Shown here: positions 1-13,205 of the stretch, piece after piece
How positions within the stretch are numbered: position 1 is the first letter of the stretch
How the letters are laid out: each line of letters starts with the position of its first letter
Assembly (NCBI GenBank): GCA_029449235.1
Contig: JANATG010000005.1
Span: 1,674,001-1,738,000 of the forward strand
Direction of reading: 5' to 3'
DNA length: 64,000 nt
From: Linnemannia schmuckeri
Lineage: Eukaryota; Mortierellomycota; Mortierellomycetes; Mortierellales; Mortierellaceae
Notes under the pieces: model-generated
Told to the model about the DNA's origin: nothing
The model's input: the letters and a program-made list of their open reading frames with translations, nothing else
Databases searched by the model: none
Translations under genes and position numbers: made by a program

Positions 1-1942
<1,942 letters not shown>

Positions 1943-2167
1943 TTAGTTGTGTCGAGTATTGTTTTGGTCATAGATGTCGTTATTTTTTTTTTTTCGAGTT
2001 ATTCTTCAATGTACATTAACTATCTATTTACTCAACGAGTTCGCGTACACGTGTCGATTATGTTCTCTTCGTTGGTATATGTAGTTTTATCTTTGTTTGT
2101 CAGTAACGAAAACCAGATCTTTTATTTTTCAACAAGTTGTTCTTTGTACAGGTCTCCGTCCTTCATA

Positions 2168-5100
2168 TTATGACCGGGGGACAGGAGGATTAAACTCGGC
2201 GCGCTGAGAGGCCATGGCAGATCGTCTTTTAGGCCCACCTCCACTCCCCACAACCTGATCAATCATCTCCTGAAGCTCTCTTGCCCTATTGCTCTCCTCC
2301 TCATGCTTGTTCTCAGACGAAGAGGAAGACGTAGAGTTTGGCTTGGATTTGGTGACTGGAGGGAGCGCGTCTTGGTTACCCATCCGTCGGCCAGACACGC
2401 GTTCAATCTTGCTGAGGATTCCTTGCAATGCCATGTTTCGAGCCTTGTCCTCCGTCATCGTATACCGCTGTGTCTCGAAGGCCTCTGTCGATGCCGTCTG
2501 TTGGTATAGGGCGTTCGTCAATCGGGTCATGTCCTTGATAAGTACTGACTCGGGCGATTGCCAGTCCTAATTTGCGCGAGCGTAGAGCCAATGATTTAGA
2601 TTGTTTGCCGTAGCTCGTTACACAATATGCCTCAACAACAGAAATGCAAAGCATTAGTTACCTGATCTTTGAGGCGCATCTTCTCTCCACGCTCAATCTT
2701 GTCGCCAATACGTGCTCCCTCAAGCTTCCACTGCTGCCGAGGGGAAAACTCAGCTCGTTGGGTCGTGAACCCAGCCTTGGCAGACTCTGCAATCTGATTC
2801 ATCAGCTTGTTCAGGTCCCGGCTCTTCTCCGCTGGGACAGGGTCGATAATCGCTGTCTGGCGACGGACTGCTGATGAGGAAGACGACCCGGCCCTCTCAC
2901 CCCATTGGTATCTGGAGATCTGACTGATTGTACTAGAAACATTGGCCTGCGCCATCTGCTTCTTCTGTGTAGGTGACATTTGCACGCGCTGGTTGTCCAT
3001 TCGGGGCGCCACCCTGGAGAGACGCTCAATCGCACCCATGACATTGTTTAGGTCGAAACGCGTCTTTTCATCATCAAGACCGGACATGTTGCCTCGACTT
3101 GTTCGATTGGCCAGACGCGTCATTCCTCCCTTGGTATGACTGTCGTCGGCAGGAGTGGTGGCCTGGTCAGACTTTTCATATGTCCGATACTGGGGAGCGA
3201 CATCGTCGTACTTGGGCAGGTCGTCCAAAGCGGCCATGTCCAAAGTCTGTTGGTCGAAATCGGGGGCTGGCGTCATAGGAGTCCAAGCAGAGGTGGTCGA
3301 TGCTCTCTGTTGTTGCTTTGTCGCGTGGCTGTCGTCAAAGGGGTTGGTGACCGTAACAGGGACACGATCTCCCTCTTCATCTGACTGACTGTCAATGTCT
3401 ACTTCCCCTTGCTCATCCTCCAGACTACCCACCGCTTGCCAAAGGAACGACATCTCATCCATCAGCTTATCCAGCTCACCCCATTCACGCTCCAGGTTCT
3501 TAGCCTTCTCAGACTGCGCGGCATCTTCAGGGTGAAGACTGGATCCGCCAATCGACCTCAAAGGACGCTTACCAAGGTCGCTGCCCGTGGTCTTTTGGAC
3601 TTCAATTTGAGAGGTCGATTGAGTCCTCCGACTCTTCATAATGCGAACCTGCCGGTTGATGGATTGGATAAATCCGCCAGTGGCACTCTCAGAATGAGTC
3701 AACATTTTCTTTTCAGGAGACGAAGGGAGAGAGGACCCTACTAGGTTACTATCGCCGTTGTTGAGGTGCTCTCGGAGGTTGCTCTGGTTGCTTTGAGAAG
3801 CACGGAGGGGGTTTCGGACAAAGGAGTTGGAGGACAATCGCTTCCAAAGACGCGAGGCTTGGTCAAGACCCGAATCGGCAGATTCGGTGCGGATGGGGAG
3901 TCGAGGCTCTTGCATCGTGTTCAATATCCGATAGATGCAGGCAAGCAAAGCCGCGAGAGCACAGGCCAATTGGTACTCCTGACTTTCAAAGATCTGAGAG
4001 GGATGGAGCTGTGAGGGAGACGCCAGATGATGTTGCGCGTGCTGTCTAGATTGATTTTGTTGCCGACGAAGGTGGGAAGATGAAGACAAGGTAGATGGGT
4101 CACGACTACTGTTGCTTGGGATGTCAAGGGGCTCATGAAGGATATCCTGCGCTCTGAGAAGGGACGAGGAAGAGTTGCTGTCTGTGGTGTTCGTGACCAC
4201 ATGGAGTTGGTCGACTTTGCGTGCGAGTTCGTCTAATCTCTCCAGAGAAGATGTGGCCATTTCAGCAATGGGCATATCAGAGAGGGACATTCTCGCAGTC
4301 GTCCTGCGCGTCGAGGCCTCCTGCAGGTGAGGGTTGTCTCCTTTGAGATAGGAGAGAGACTGTTGTTCTTGCTCATGCTCAGGGGTTCTGAGCCCCCCCT
4401 GGTTGTCGGAGTGGTCTTGGGCCTCTTCCTCCAATCGCAGGAGAGGGATGGACTTTCGTCGAATTATAGCCCGGGCTTGAAGCGTGGTCTCGTCCGCATT
4501 GTAGACGGGGTCGCTTGCTGTCACGTCTGAAACGACTTGCTGGAGCAGGCCATCCAGGGCCAGCATAGCAAGGTTCTTGAGCGATTGGAGAGACTCGATG
4601 ACAGCCTTTTGATAGTAAAATGCATGGACATATGTACATATGTAGGAATGGTCATGGTAGTCGAAAAAAAAAGAAATATAGGAATATCGAGTGAGCACGT
4701 TGTTCAGAATCTGCATTCCTCGTCGAAGACATACAGAAACCCAATTAGTGTATTCACCAATGTCCCTCCTTCCTCCCTCCCTTTCTCTCTTTCCCCTTTT
4801 CGTTTGAATAGCATATGTAGACGATTGGGTTATTGCAAAGGCATTCAAGCAGATTAGAACACAACTACAACAAAATAAAGACGACAACTTGTGATCCAAT
4901 TACCTCGTTATCGGTCACGACTTTGCTCAAGGGCGACTCACTCCTCGCCTGGGGTTCGTGAATCGAGAGGGGTCGGGATATCAGGCTCGATCGGTGTTCA
5001 TCCAGACCGAGAAAAGGGGCCGAGTGACCATGAAATGAGTTTCGGTACTGTTGAGAAGTCTGTTTCCTTATGCTGTTGGTGCTGGCAATGCCGCTGCTAT

Positions 5101-5867
5101 TATTAATTGTGCCCACACTATTGGCGGCAGTGGCGTTGTTATTGTTGATTTTGTTTTGCTGGACGAGATGGGCAGGCAATTGGTATTGCAGCTGCAGCTG
5201 CACCTCCTGTTGTTGCTGTAATCGTTGTTGCTGCAGGAGAAGTTGCTCTTGGTGGGTCTGTTGGAGGTATTCTTGTATGCCTGAGATCTTTGAAGAATGA
5301 TCCTCAAAGATAGAGTCGACGCAGTCAGAGTCTGCGGTCGTGATGACTGAAGAAGGCGATTTGACAATAACAGGTATCACCCCTTGGAAACCCCCCGACA
5401 AGGGCGCCGTCGTCGACTCTATGTTGGCTGCAGGCTCGTCTATACCGTTGTTTGTTGTTGTGGTTCCTGTTGCCCCATCGATGCTGTTTGAAATAGCTGC
5501 TGCTGCTGCTGTTGTGGTAGAGGAAGAGGAGGAGGAAAGAAAGGGGTTTGGGGAGGTAGTCTTGTCGAATTGGCGCTCGAGCAGGAGATCAGGTTGCCAG
5601 GGCTCCTTTTCGAGACGACTGATGATAGCCATGTCCTCGTCCTCTTCTTCAAACGCTCTAGTCGAAGTAGAGCGCCGCGTCGATCGGTTCTAGATACAAA
5701 TTACAAGGCGTAGAATAAAGAGCATCGTCGTTCGTGAAACGGTGAATATTTCTTTTTTGATTCCTTCGTGATACTCGAGTGAAAGTATTATCGGAGGTGG
5801 ATGGCTGGTTTCTGCGGGGTCGTTGTTTTACCTTTAGCTTCCTTTTGGGTTGCATTGCAAGAGCCAT
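2168..5867 (-). CDS. Large uncharacterised fungal protein, 1,054 aa, four exons
   Basis: Exons 5867-5832, 5689-4904, 4605-2662 and 2566-2168 all join in phase 0 (donors GTAAAA, GTAATT, GTAACT; acceptors CTAG, AAAAG, TTAG). The start is the ATG at 5867 (MALAMQPKRKLK); exon 2 runs NRSTRRSTSTRAFEEEDEDM into AIISRLEKEPWQPDLLLERQ. I do not recognise a named family. Visible features are a poly-Gln stretch near 5170-5260, a hydrophobic segment (YQLACALAALLACIYRIL, about 3930-3980) that could be an amphipathic or membrane helix, a helical stretch WGELDKLMDEMSFLWQAV, and an acidic linker. The C-terminus carries two diverged copies of a motif: SRDLNKLMNQIAES...TTQRAEFSPR and ARELQEMIDQVVGS...ASQRAEFNPP, each preceded by an IERxSR-like helix. 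Basic N-terminus and extensive Ser/Gln-rich disorder suggest a scaffold or membrane-tether role, but this is inference only. The 298-bp intron 4606-4903 is the least certain junction. Confidence 0.7.
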
Positions 5868-8351
5868 TGTGAATGTGTGGGTGAATGGAGCGGAAAGGAG
5901 TGTTGAGTAATGAAAAGTGAGAGAGAGAATGAGTACGAGAGAGTAAATGAGTGAGCGATGGTGATTAGGCGAGGTTTGAATGAGCAGCTGTAAGAATAGT
6001 AGGAGTAGTAGAGGGTATTAAGGTATTTTTGAAGAAGAGTAATGTGGGTGTTAAGAAAGAAAAAGGAGAGAGGGTGATGAGGTGAGGCAAGGGTATTATT
6101 TCGACGGGGGGGGGGGGGGTAGATGGGAGGTAGTATGGATGTGTGCAAGAGGAGGAGGAGGAGGAAGAGGAAGAGGGGGAAGAGGAATGAGTGAGTGAGT
6201 GAGTGAGTGAAGGGGAAAGAGAAGAGGAGGGAAAGAAGAAGGAAGAAAAAGAACGGGGACAGTAATGAAATATGCACTTGAAAAAACGAGGGTTATGAGG
6301 ATGGGGGAGGAGGGGAGGGGCGTGCAGTGGTTGTTAGTGGTGATGGTGTGTGTATATATGATTAAAAAAGGTAGGTTTGGCTTGTGGTGGTAGTGGACCG
6401 GTGGTCAGTGTGCAGGAAGGGGAAGGGGGGTGCTGCAGCAAAGTGAAATGTTTTGTTTGTTTGTTTGTTTGTGTCTGTCCAACTCTGGAGAGTGAGAGTG
6501 AGCGATAGAGCCAAGTGAGAAAAGAGTAAAAGAGAGTGAAAAAAAAAGAGCAAAGCAGACAAAAAGGCAAAGGAGGAGGGGGAGACAAAATGCGACTATT
6601 TGTGAGCACACTTGCTTTTTTTTGCCTTTTTATGTTTTGCGCGTGTTTTATTTATTACCGTACACCGTGTGCTTGCTTGCTGCAAAAGCAAAATAAAATA
6701 AATATGTGTAGCATTCATTTGGAACTAGGAGCAAGCTACATGTCGACTCTATTGTAGGTAAATTGGATCAATCAACAACAGGGAGAAGGATGCTATAGCA
6801 CTGCAGCAGCAAAAGAATAAAAACGCTGTGGAGACAAACAGGACCTTCGGATCTGAAATGGACGGCCGGACAGACAGCTTCGCCGAGGACAGGAGAAGCA
6901 AATCGAAGAAAACAACAATAAAAAAAAACAGAACAGAACAGACAGGCCGCTACGAGCAGCATCAACGACATGGCACGACACAGAAGGAAATTCAACGCAG
7001 AGGAGAAGAGACAGAGGACAAGAAGGGAATAAAAACAAGAATCAAAAAAGAAAACAGAGAGATCGAAGAACAAGGAGAGTCGCTCAATCAAAAGGGGGAA
7101 CATAAATTGAGATTTTGATTGTCCTTTGGTTGCTGTGCCGGGACAAGAGGGACACTGAGAAGAGAAGAGAGAGGACACAACGGTCCACTTCATTGTCCTC
7201 ACTGCCTAGCCGGTGCAGAAAAACAACAGCAACCACAACAAAGAAAAAAAGACAGCGACTTAAAGGAAGAAGCAACACCGTGCATAAGAACAGCAGTAGC
7301 AACCAGGATCCTTCTTATTTATTATTGCGGATATTGATGCTGGTGTTTGGACCTTTGCGCCATCGATTAATCCGATCAAGCGAGTTCGTCGTTGCGGTCT
7401 GTTCTCGTCACGTCTCCTTACCTTTTCCTTTTCCTTTTCCATCATTCCTTCTCAGCGTCAGAATGGGAATATCACATTCACGCCTTTTTCTTTTTCACGC
7501 CTTTTATCTTCAGAATGCCACGGGAATAACCTTTCCTCCGCAAGATTTTTTCCAGTTCAAGGAACCTTTCTTCTTAATTGCGCGGCGCTGCCCTCGTATT
7601 TTGTTATGTCTTTCTCTCTCTTCCCCCTTATTTTTTTTCCGTTCTCTTTGCATTGCTCAATACACCATTCTGCGGGCCCCATGCAATATTATCTCCGCGT
7701 GTCTCTTCCTCAAACGAGGAGCCGCCACTGTGACTCTCAAATCCAATAATGCAATAAAGCTCATATTTGCACCACACAACCACCCGAAGGTGACACTAGA
7801 ACGGGAAGGAAGGGAAGGGGGTGGAGTTGCCAATGCTTGCGCTATCACGCAGTGTTTGAATATATATAGAAACACGGATAGGCAGATGCAATTGTGAGAG
7901 GAGGAGGAGAACAGGCATTCGTTTTTTTGTTCCTTTTGCTTTTGTGCTAATAGCAAAGCAAGGCGTTTTTTACTTGCCTGACATCGTCATAAAGGCGAAG
8001 TGTATCGAAATTGCGAAATAAAATCAAGAACGCTCAAGGTTAGATTTGGACTGGGCGCAATGCCCCCGTCTCATCGAAGGGGGTAAAAGAACAGGTAACA
8101 AGGATCAACATAGAGTACATGAACTTATACAACCATTTTTTGAGGCCGATGCTCACCCCGATGAACCCATTTTATGCTCTTTCGGCATAAATAATCAAAA
8201 TAATGATGATAGCATCGCCGAAGCGAAGGTGACAATCTGCAATCAAAGACGGACATTTGATAACGCTAAAAGGTTTTGTTATCGACTCTTTTCAAATGAA
8301 GTCACCGGAAAGAAGAAAAAGAAAGAAAAAAAAAAACGCGTGTTTTGTGAG

Positions 8352-8383
<32 letters not shown>

Positions 8384-8689
8384 GTTTGTAATGCTCAACA
8401 ACACTCGAGCCAAGAACAGCATGTACGACAACTTTATTCGATTCTGCTGTGCTATGAAGCTATGAAGAGCTCATTAGATCGGCAAAAAGGTGATAAATAA
8501 AGTAAAGTCTTGAATAGAATCATTTTCCAGCTGTATGACTTGCCAAAACTAATATAAATAGTTCAACCATGCTTCCATCCTTTTCTTCGATAATTAGAAT
8601 CTTTGTTGTTCAGTCTTTTCTAATCTACCCCTATGCTAATAATAATAATATATATATAAACAAAACAACCACGCTAGCTGACTCTTGCT
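5868..8689. other. Intergenic region, 2.8 kb, purine-rich; no supported gene
   Basis: This spacer lies upstream of the minus-strand 1,054-aa gene and downstream of the aminopeptidase gene. From 5870 to 6560 the plus strand is almost entirely purine (GA/GGA-rich), with a run of 14 G at 6106-6119 and GTGA repeats near 6188-6210; this probably forms the promoter/5' UTR of the minus-strand gene. The open frames here (for example 7115-7897) are compositionally random and lack splice or homology support. A stretch at about 8040-8300 is less repetitive than its surroundings but cannot be assigned. A 28-bp T run sits at 8356-8383. Confidence 0.5.
8356..8383. repeat. Homopolymer, T28
   Basis: A run of 28 T directly after a GAAAAAG-rich segment. 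It is read as a poly-Phe stretch by a spurious overlapping frame. A run this long is prone to length errors in assembly. Confidence 0.9.
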
Positions 8690-10557
8690 TTAGTTAGAAG
8701 AAAACTTCTTGGCAAACTCGATCAAGGCTCTGGCAGGGCGACCTGTCATACCCTTGGCGTAGTATCCGGCATTGCTGGTGGTGTCCATGACTCCAGCAAT
8801 ATCGATATGGGCATACCGCACGCTGCCGACCTTGACATCTCCGGTGGTCTCCAAAAGGGTTCCGACCTCGGTCGATGGCTCATCCTCAGCTTGAGCGAAT
8901 CCATCGTCTCTCTCAACACCGTGGACAAACTCGCGCAAGAAGATGGCAGCGGTACAGCTTCCAGCACTGCGTCCTCCAGTGTTGATCAAGTCGGCAACAG
9001 TGTTAGTGGTAATCTGGGGCAAGTAGACGCTATGGAGAGGCATTCTCCAGAAGGCCTCGTGAGCCTCCTCTCCGGCGGCATCCAACTCGGACCAGAGAGA
9101 GTTACTAGTCGAGAAAACGCCAGCGTAAGCACCTCCCAAGGCAACGTCCATGGCACCGGTCAAAGTGGCCAAGTCAATCAAGGTGTGGGGCTTGTAGGTC
9201 TTAGAGATGAAGGTCAAGGCATCGGCAAGGATGAGACGACCCTCGGCATCGGTGTTGTCAACCTCGATGGTCTTGCCCGACATGGAAGTGACGACATCAC
9301 CGGGTTTGGTGGCCCTGCCCGAAGGCATGTTCTCGCACAGGGGGATACCGGCGACAAGGTTGATGGGCAGGTTCAAGGCAGCAATACCCCAGATAGCAGC
9401 GGCAACGGTGGCGGCACCACCCATATCTCCCTTCATGGCAGCCATGTTGGCCGAGGGCTTGATGGAAATTCCACCACTAATTAAACAACAAGTAAATAAG
9501 ATCTCCCACCATCAGTAACATATCCACGTACCCAATATATTCACGTTCCATACAATCATTGCGTCCATGTTGTAACATCCATACTATACACAAATAACTT
9601 ACGTGTCAAAAGTGACACCCTTTCCGACCAAGCCCAAGGGTCTGTCACCAGCCTTGCCTCCTTCGTACTGGATCTCCAAGAACTTGAGGGGCTCATCGCT
9701 TCCACGGGAGACGCTCAGGAACGCTCCCATCTTGTGCTCCTCAGCCCAGGCCTGGTCGCGAACGTGAACCTTCAACTTGTTGCCCTCCAGTCCCAAAGCC
9801 TCGACCTCTTTGAGGAAGCGCTCGGCAAACAAAGTGGGGGTCATGTGGTTAGCGGGAGTCTCCATAAGGATACGAGCCAAGTTCTGAGCCTGCGCTTGGA
9901 TGAGACCGTTCTTGAACGCCTGGATCTCGTCGGGACTCTCAAGATCCAAAGCAGAGATCTTGATGTCCTCGGCAGCACCCTTCTTTCCTGACTTGAAGTA
10001 GTTGAAGTTGTAGAGTCCGAGCGAAGCACCCTCGGCAGCGGCCTGGTCATGGCCCATTCCTGCAATACCGATATCCTTGGCCTCCTGAGCCTTCAAAGCC
10101 TTGACTCCGGTGGCAACCTAAGAATGAAAAACAACGATGCGTTTAATTATAAATATAATGAACAAACAAAGTCCCGCGCCTCAGTGTTCCTTTCTTGTGG
10201 TCCCCAGTTGCTCAACAGCACAGCAAAAACAAAGGTGAGAAAAAAACTTACGGCAGCACGGACGCGATCCTTGGCGGCAGCACTGGTTCCCTGCTTTCCA
10301 AGGCCGACGACGGCGACCTTCTGGACCTCGGAGCCGAGGCCAAAGTCACCGTAAAAGACGCGGCTCTCGCCAGCCTTGCCTTTGGCGCCGGCGGCCTTGA
10401 GGATGGTGGTGAGAGACTCCTTGCCGTTGGCGGCGATGGATCGAGGAACCAAGAGCTGACCGTCGGCATGGAGGCCGACGATGGCGGCGTCGTGCAACTT
10501 GGCGGATGAGGTATGGAAGTTTCTGAGGGCGGTTGTCATTGTGCGAAGGCGGAACAT
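8690..10557 (-). CDS. M17 family leucyl aminopeptidase, probable mitochondrial leader, 535 aa
   Basis: Exons 10557-10252, 10117-9603 and 9476-8690 (GTAAGT donors, TTAG acceptors) join in phase to 535 residues, the usual size for cytosol-aminopeptidase family M17. The enzyme removes N-terminal amino acids from peptides using two metal ions. The metal/active-site motifs are intact: VGKGVTFDTGGISIKPSANM (split by the second intron), KGDMGGAA, and the signature NTDAEGRLILADAL at about residues 348-361. The bicarbonate/Arg site lies inside that signature. The C-terminus HIDIAGVMDT...TGRPARALIEF is also typical. The N-terminus MFRLRTMTTALRNFHTSSAK is Arg/Ser/Thr-rich without acidic residues, as expected for a mitochondrial presequence. 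A second Met at residue 7 still leaves most of the leader. CDC50 lies 423 bp upstream on the same strand. Confidence 0.95.
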
Positions 10558-10980
10558 GGTGAAAAAGAAGAAAAGAAAAGAAAAGAAAAAAAAAAGGCGT
10601 GCTGATCGTGGGAAGGACGAGAGAAGAATAGCAAATAGCGAACAAAGGGCGGGCCGGGAAAACCAGGTGTCGGTGCCTCATTTTTTGTGGCCAGCTAGCC
10701 CAGCGTCCGCTTGTATCCCTTTTTTGGTCTTGATTGCGATGGATGAGAACAATGGCGTCTTGATGTGGCTTTTTTGTGTGTGTTTCGTGGGAAATTTATT
10801 TTCGCTGAAAAAGAAATTTGTATATAGTTGGGGGAAAAAAAAGGGCACAAGAGGCGTCTCTAGTCGTCCTCGTAACGCGATCGGATACGGTTGCCGCCTG
10901 CATCGTCAGCTCGGTTGGGCGCACGCGTGTGCACCGTTGCCTCCCCTCCAAACGAGATCTTGGAGTGATCGCCGATAATG
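10558..10980. other. Intergenic spacer between aminopeptidase start and CDC50 stop
   Basis: 423 bp. It holds A/G-rich tracts just upstream of the aminopeptidase start codon (10560-10600) and otherwise unremarkable sequence. It must contain the aminopeptidase promoter and the CDC50 3' UTR. No gene is seen. Confidence 0.5.
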
Positions 10981-12785
10981 CTAATCAAAGACAGTTTTCA
11001 TAGGACAAGCAACGGTTAGTAACTTCATCATCCTCTGCACTCTGAATTGCGACCAAGAGGTCAATTGAATCAAGGTACGTTCACTCACCGAGGTCTGGCA
11101 ATATGGAAAGCGGTAAAGACAACGCCCAGGCCAGCACAGATAATCGCAATGACAATGTACCCAATGCCCAAAAAGTTGTTGCGCCCTCCCGTCGCGCCGA
11201 GTGATGAAATCACAATGTACTTCTTTCCTCCATACGCCTTTATAGGGAAATCTAAAAAGATGCAACACAGTGAACAAAATCTGGTTAATAACAACGACCA
11301 TTACCATGAGAAGGCCATATACCCGCCACGCAAATTCAAAATAAAATTAAAGGTGATTACTCATGTCAATCTGCAACTGATAGTCGCCTGCGGGGAGGAC
11401 CTCGGTTCCACGACCATAAGTCTTCAGGAAAGTCGACCAGCCAGCAGTTCTCATCCAGACCTGGAAATGCTCGTCAATTGAAATGTCGGGTGGGGGAAAC
11501 GAGGCAGAGTACACCCCGTTAGGGTAACGGGAGCGCCAATTAGGTGGAGGAAGAATCGCTGAGAGATCAGGATATCCATACTTTGCGAATTTTCCCTTGT
11601 CTGCAAGCGAAGCAATCCTGTTAGGTAGGAAGATATAGTCGGCTCTAGGTGGAGTGGCGGGTGCTGCAGTCAAACCAAAAATGGTATCTAATGTGGATGC
11701 AGAAAAAAAATGTTAGGGCTTGTTTGAATGTTGATCAAAGACCATTATATTATTCAAATGCAAAACCGACCTCGACTCCTTGGAGGTCTTACCATTGAAC
11801 ATAGAGTTGGCGATCAAACCGCAAGGATAGATGGGAATATCGCCTTCAATATTGCAGCCCTTCCTTCCATTAATTTCGCTCACTAGCGCAGGCACTCCGC
11901 TCAGTTGCTTATAATCCAGACTCTTGGTATATTTGCGGTGGTTCTGGTAAAAGTTCGTCAGCTTGTAGTACATCATGACTGGAGGCTGGAAGTCGACGGG
12001 GATGGTGAGGCTGACGGTGCATCTTTTGACGGGATAGGTGTAGTTGGCTGTGCCGGCGGGGCTCTCTGGAGCAGGGACGACATTATGGGTTGAGTCGCTG
12101 ATGATGTAGGTTGGTTTGGCGAAGTCGACGACGGACGAGTGCACAAAGTTCACATCAGGAACTAGTGTCGGTGTTAAGGCATCCATGCAATCTGTGTACT
12201 CGAATGACATTTCTGTGATCTATCGTAGTTGCAGGAGTGCAAACAAGATAATTGAGAGAATAAAAATGAATGGGTGAATGATAAAAATAACATTTTGACA
12301 CACAGCCACGTCAGGCGGCCGCAAATAGTGGAAATCCCAGTTTGTTGAAAGCAGGCTGAAGAGCGGGGGTTCGTCATTCGTTCTTCAGTAAGTCAAGGTT
12401 GAACAAGGTCATCGTTTTCTTCTTTGTGTGTCTTCATATTCCTGATGAGCATTGACGCCATACCTGGCTGTTTCTCCAGACGAGCAATCCTCCCAGAGGT
12501 GCAAACAGGATACCGAGGATGAAGAAAGTCGGAAGCACCGACTTTGCGGTCAGGATAGGCTGCCATGCCTTCAGACGCTGTTGCTTAAACGAGGTGTCTA
12601 TCAGATAGAAAAGCAACAAGGTTGTTTGGAGATGAGTGTCCAGTTTGGTGTTCATGTTCAAGACGAGAGTTCCATCCATTTTTAGCTCAGATTCTCATCA
12701 GAACATTCTGTGGGTGTTGAATAGGTCCTCTGCTTGTTCTCCTGGACATACTTGGTGGCCTGTGCTTTGGTGGTTCATCCATCAT
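10981..12785 (-). CDS. CDC50/LEM3 family P4-ATPase (lipid flippase) beta subunit, 381 aa
   Basis: Six exons join in phase: 12785-12752, 12597-12464, 12219-11793, 11687-11361, 11251-11089 and 11041-10981. The family N-terminus is clear: [19 protein letters not shown] spans the first intron, followed by TM1 ([17 protein letters not shown]). The ectodomain carries the conserved Cys positions ([33 protein letters not shown]) and the NFYQNHRKY motif. [16 protein letters not shown] and KKYIVISSL precede TM2 ([20 protein letters not shown]). CDC50 proteins chaperone type-4 P-type ATPases out of the ER and are needed for phospholipid flipping at Golgi, endosome and plasma membranes. The cytosolic N-tail is very short (about 11 residues before the motif). 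The last exon is uncertain: the acceptor may be TCAG before 11041 or an AG nine bases further on; both keep the frame and end at the same TAG. Confidence 0.93.
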
Positions 12786-13205
12786 GGTCGTTGTCGGATG
12801 GAAGGTGTGTTTGCTGTTGCTGATGAAGAGAGAAGACGAAAAAAGAAGAGTGAGAAAAAGGGAACTGGATGTAGGTGTGACTGAGTGGACTGGAACAAAA
12901 AAAAAAAAAAAGGATGATGTCCGCCCACGAGGCTCATTCTGAAAAAAAAAGGGGAAGGGTCTTCTTGTGATCGCACTTGCTGCATCCAAGGAATTGGGCT
13001 TTGCCACCTTTTGTTTGATTCTGCTATTTTTCTACTCTGCTCCACTATTGCAACGACGCTACATAGCTTCAACCACACCGTTGCTCTTTTTTTTTTTTTA
13101 TTTTTTATTTTTTTATCAATAATCGTGCTTTACTTACTCATCCTTAACTTTCGCAACACTCACATACCTCTCTTTACTCATTTCAATAACCACTAGATCT
13201 GGGAG
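12786..13205. other. Intergenic, upstream of CDC50; homopolymer-rich
   Basis: About 420 bp with A and T tracts (12896-12912, 13087-13116). It should contain the CDC50 promoter. No gene is visible. Confidence 0.5.

Noticed and set aside
7115..7897. 260-codon open frame on the plus strand
   Set aside because: It mixes Arg/Lys-rich and Phe/Leu-rich low-complexity stretches produced by simple sequence, has no domain or sensible start context, and sits in the spacer upstream of a minus-strand gene.
7115..8400. Possible transposon with poly(A/T) ends
   Set aside because: No terminal repeats, target-site duplication or transposase/reverse transcriptase motif could be found by eye.
8807..9518. Plus-strand frames opposite the aminopeptidase exon
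   Set aside because: Shadow frames of a strongly supported M17 coding exon.
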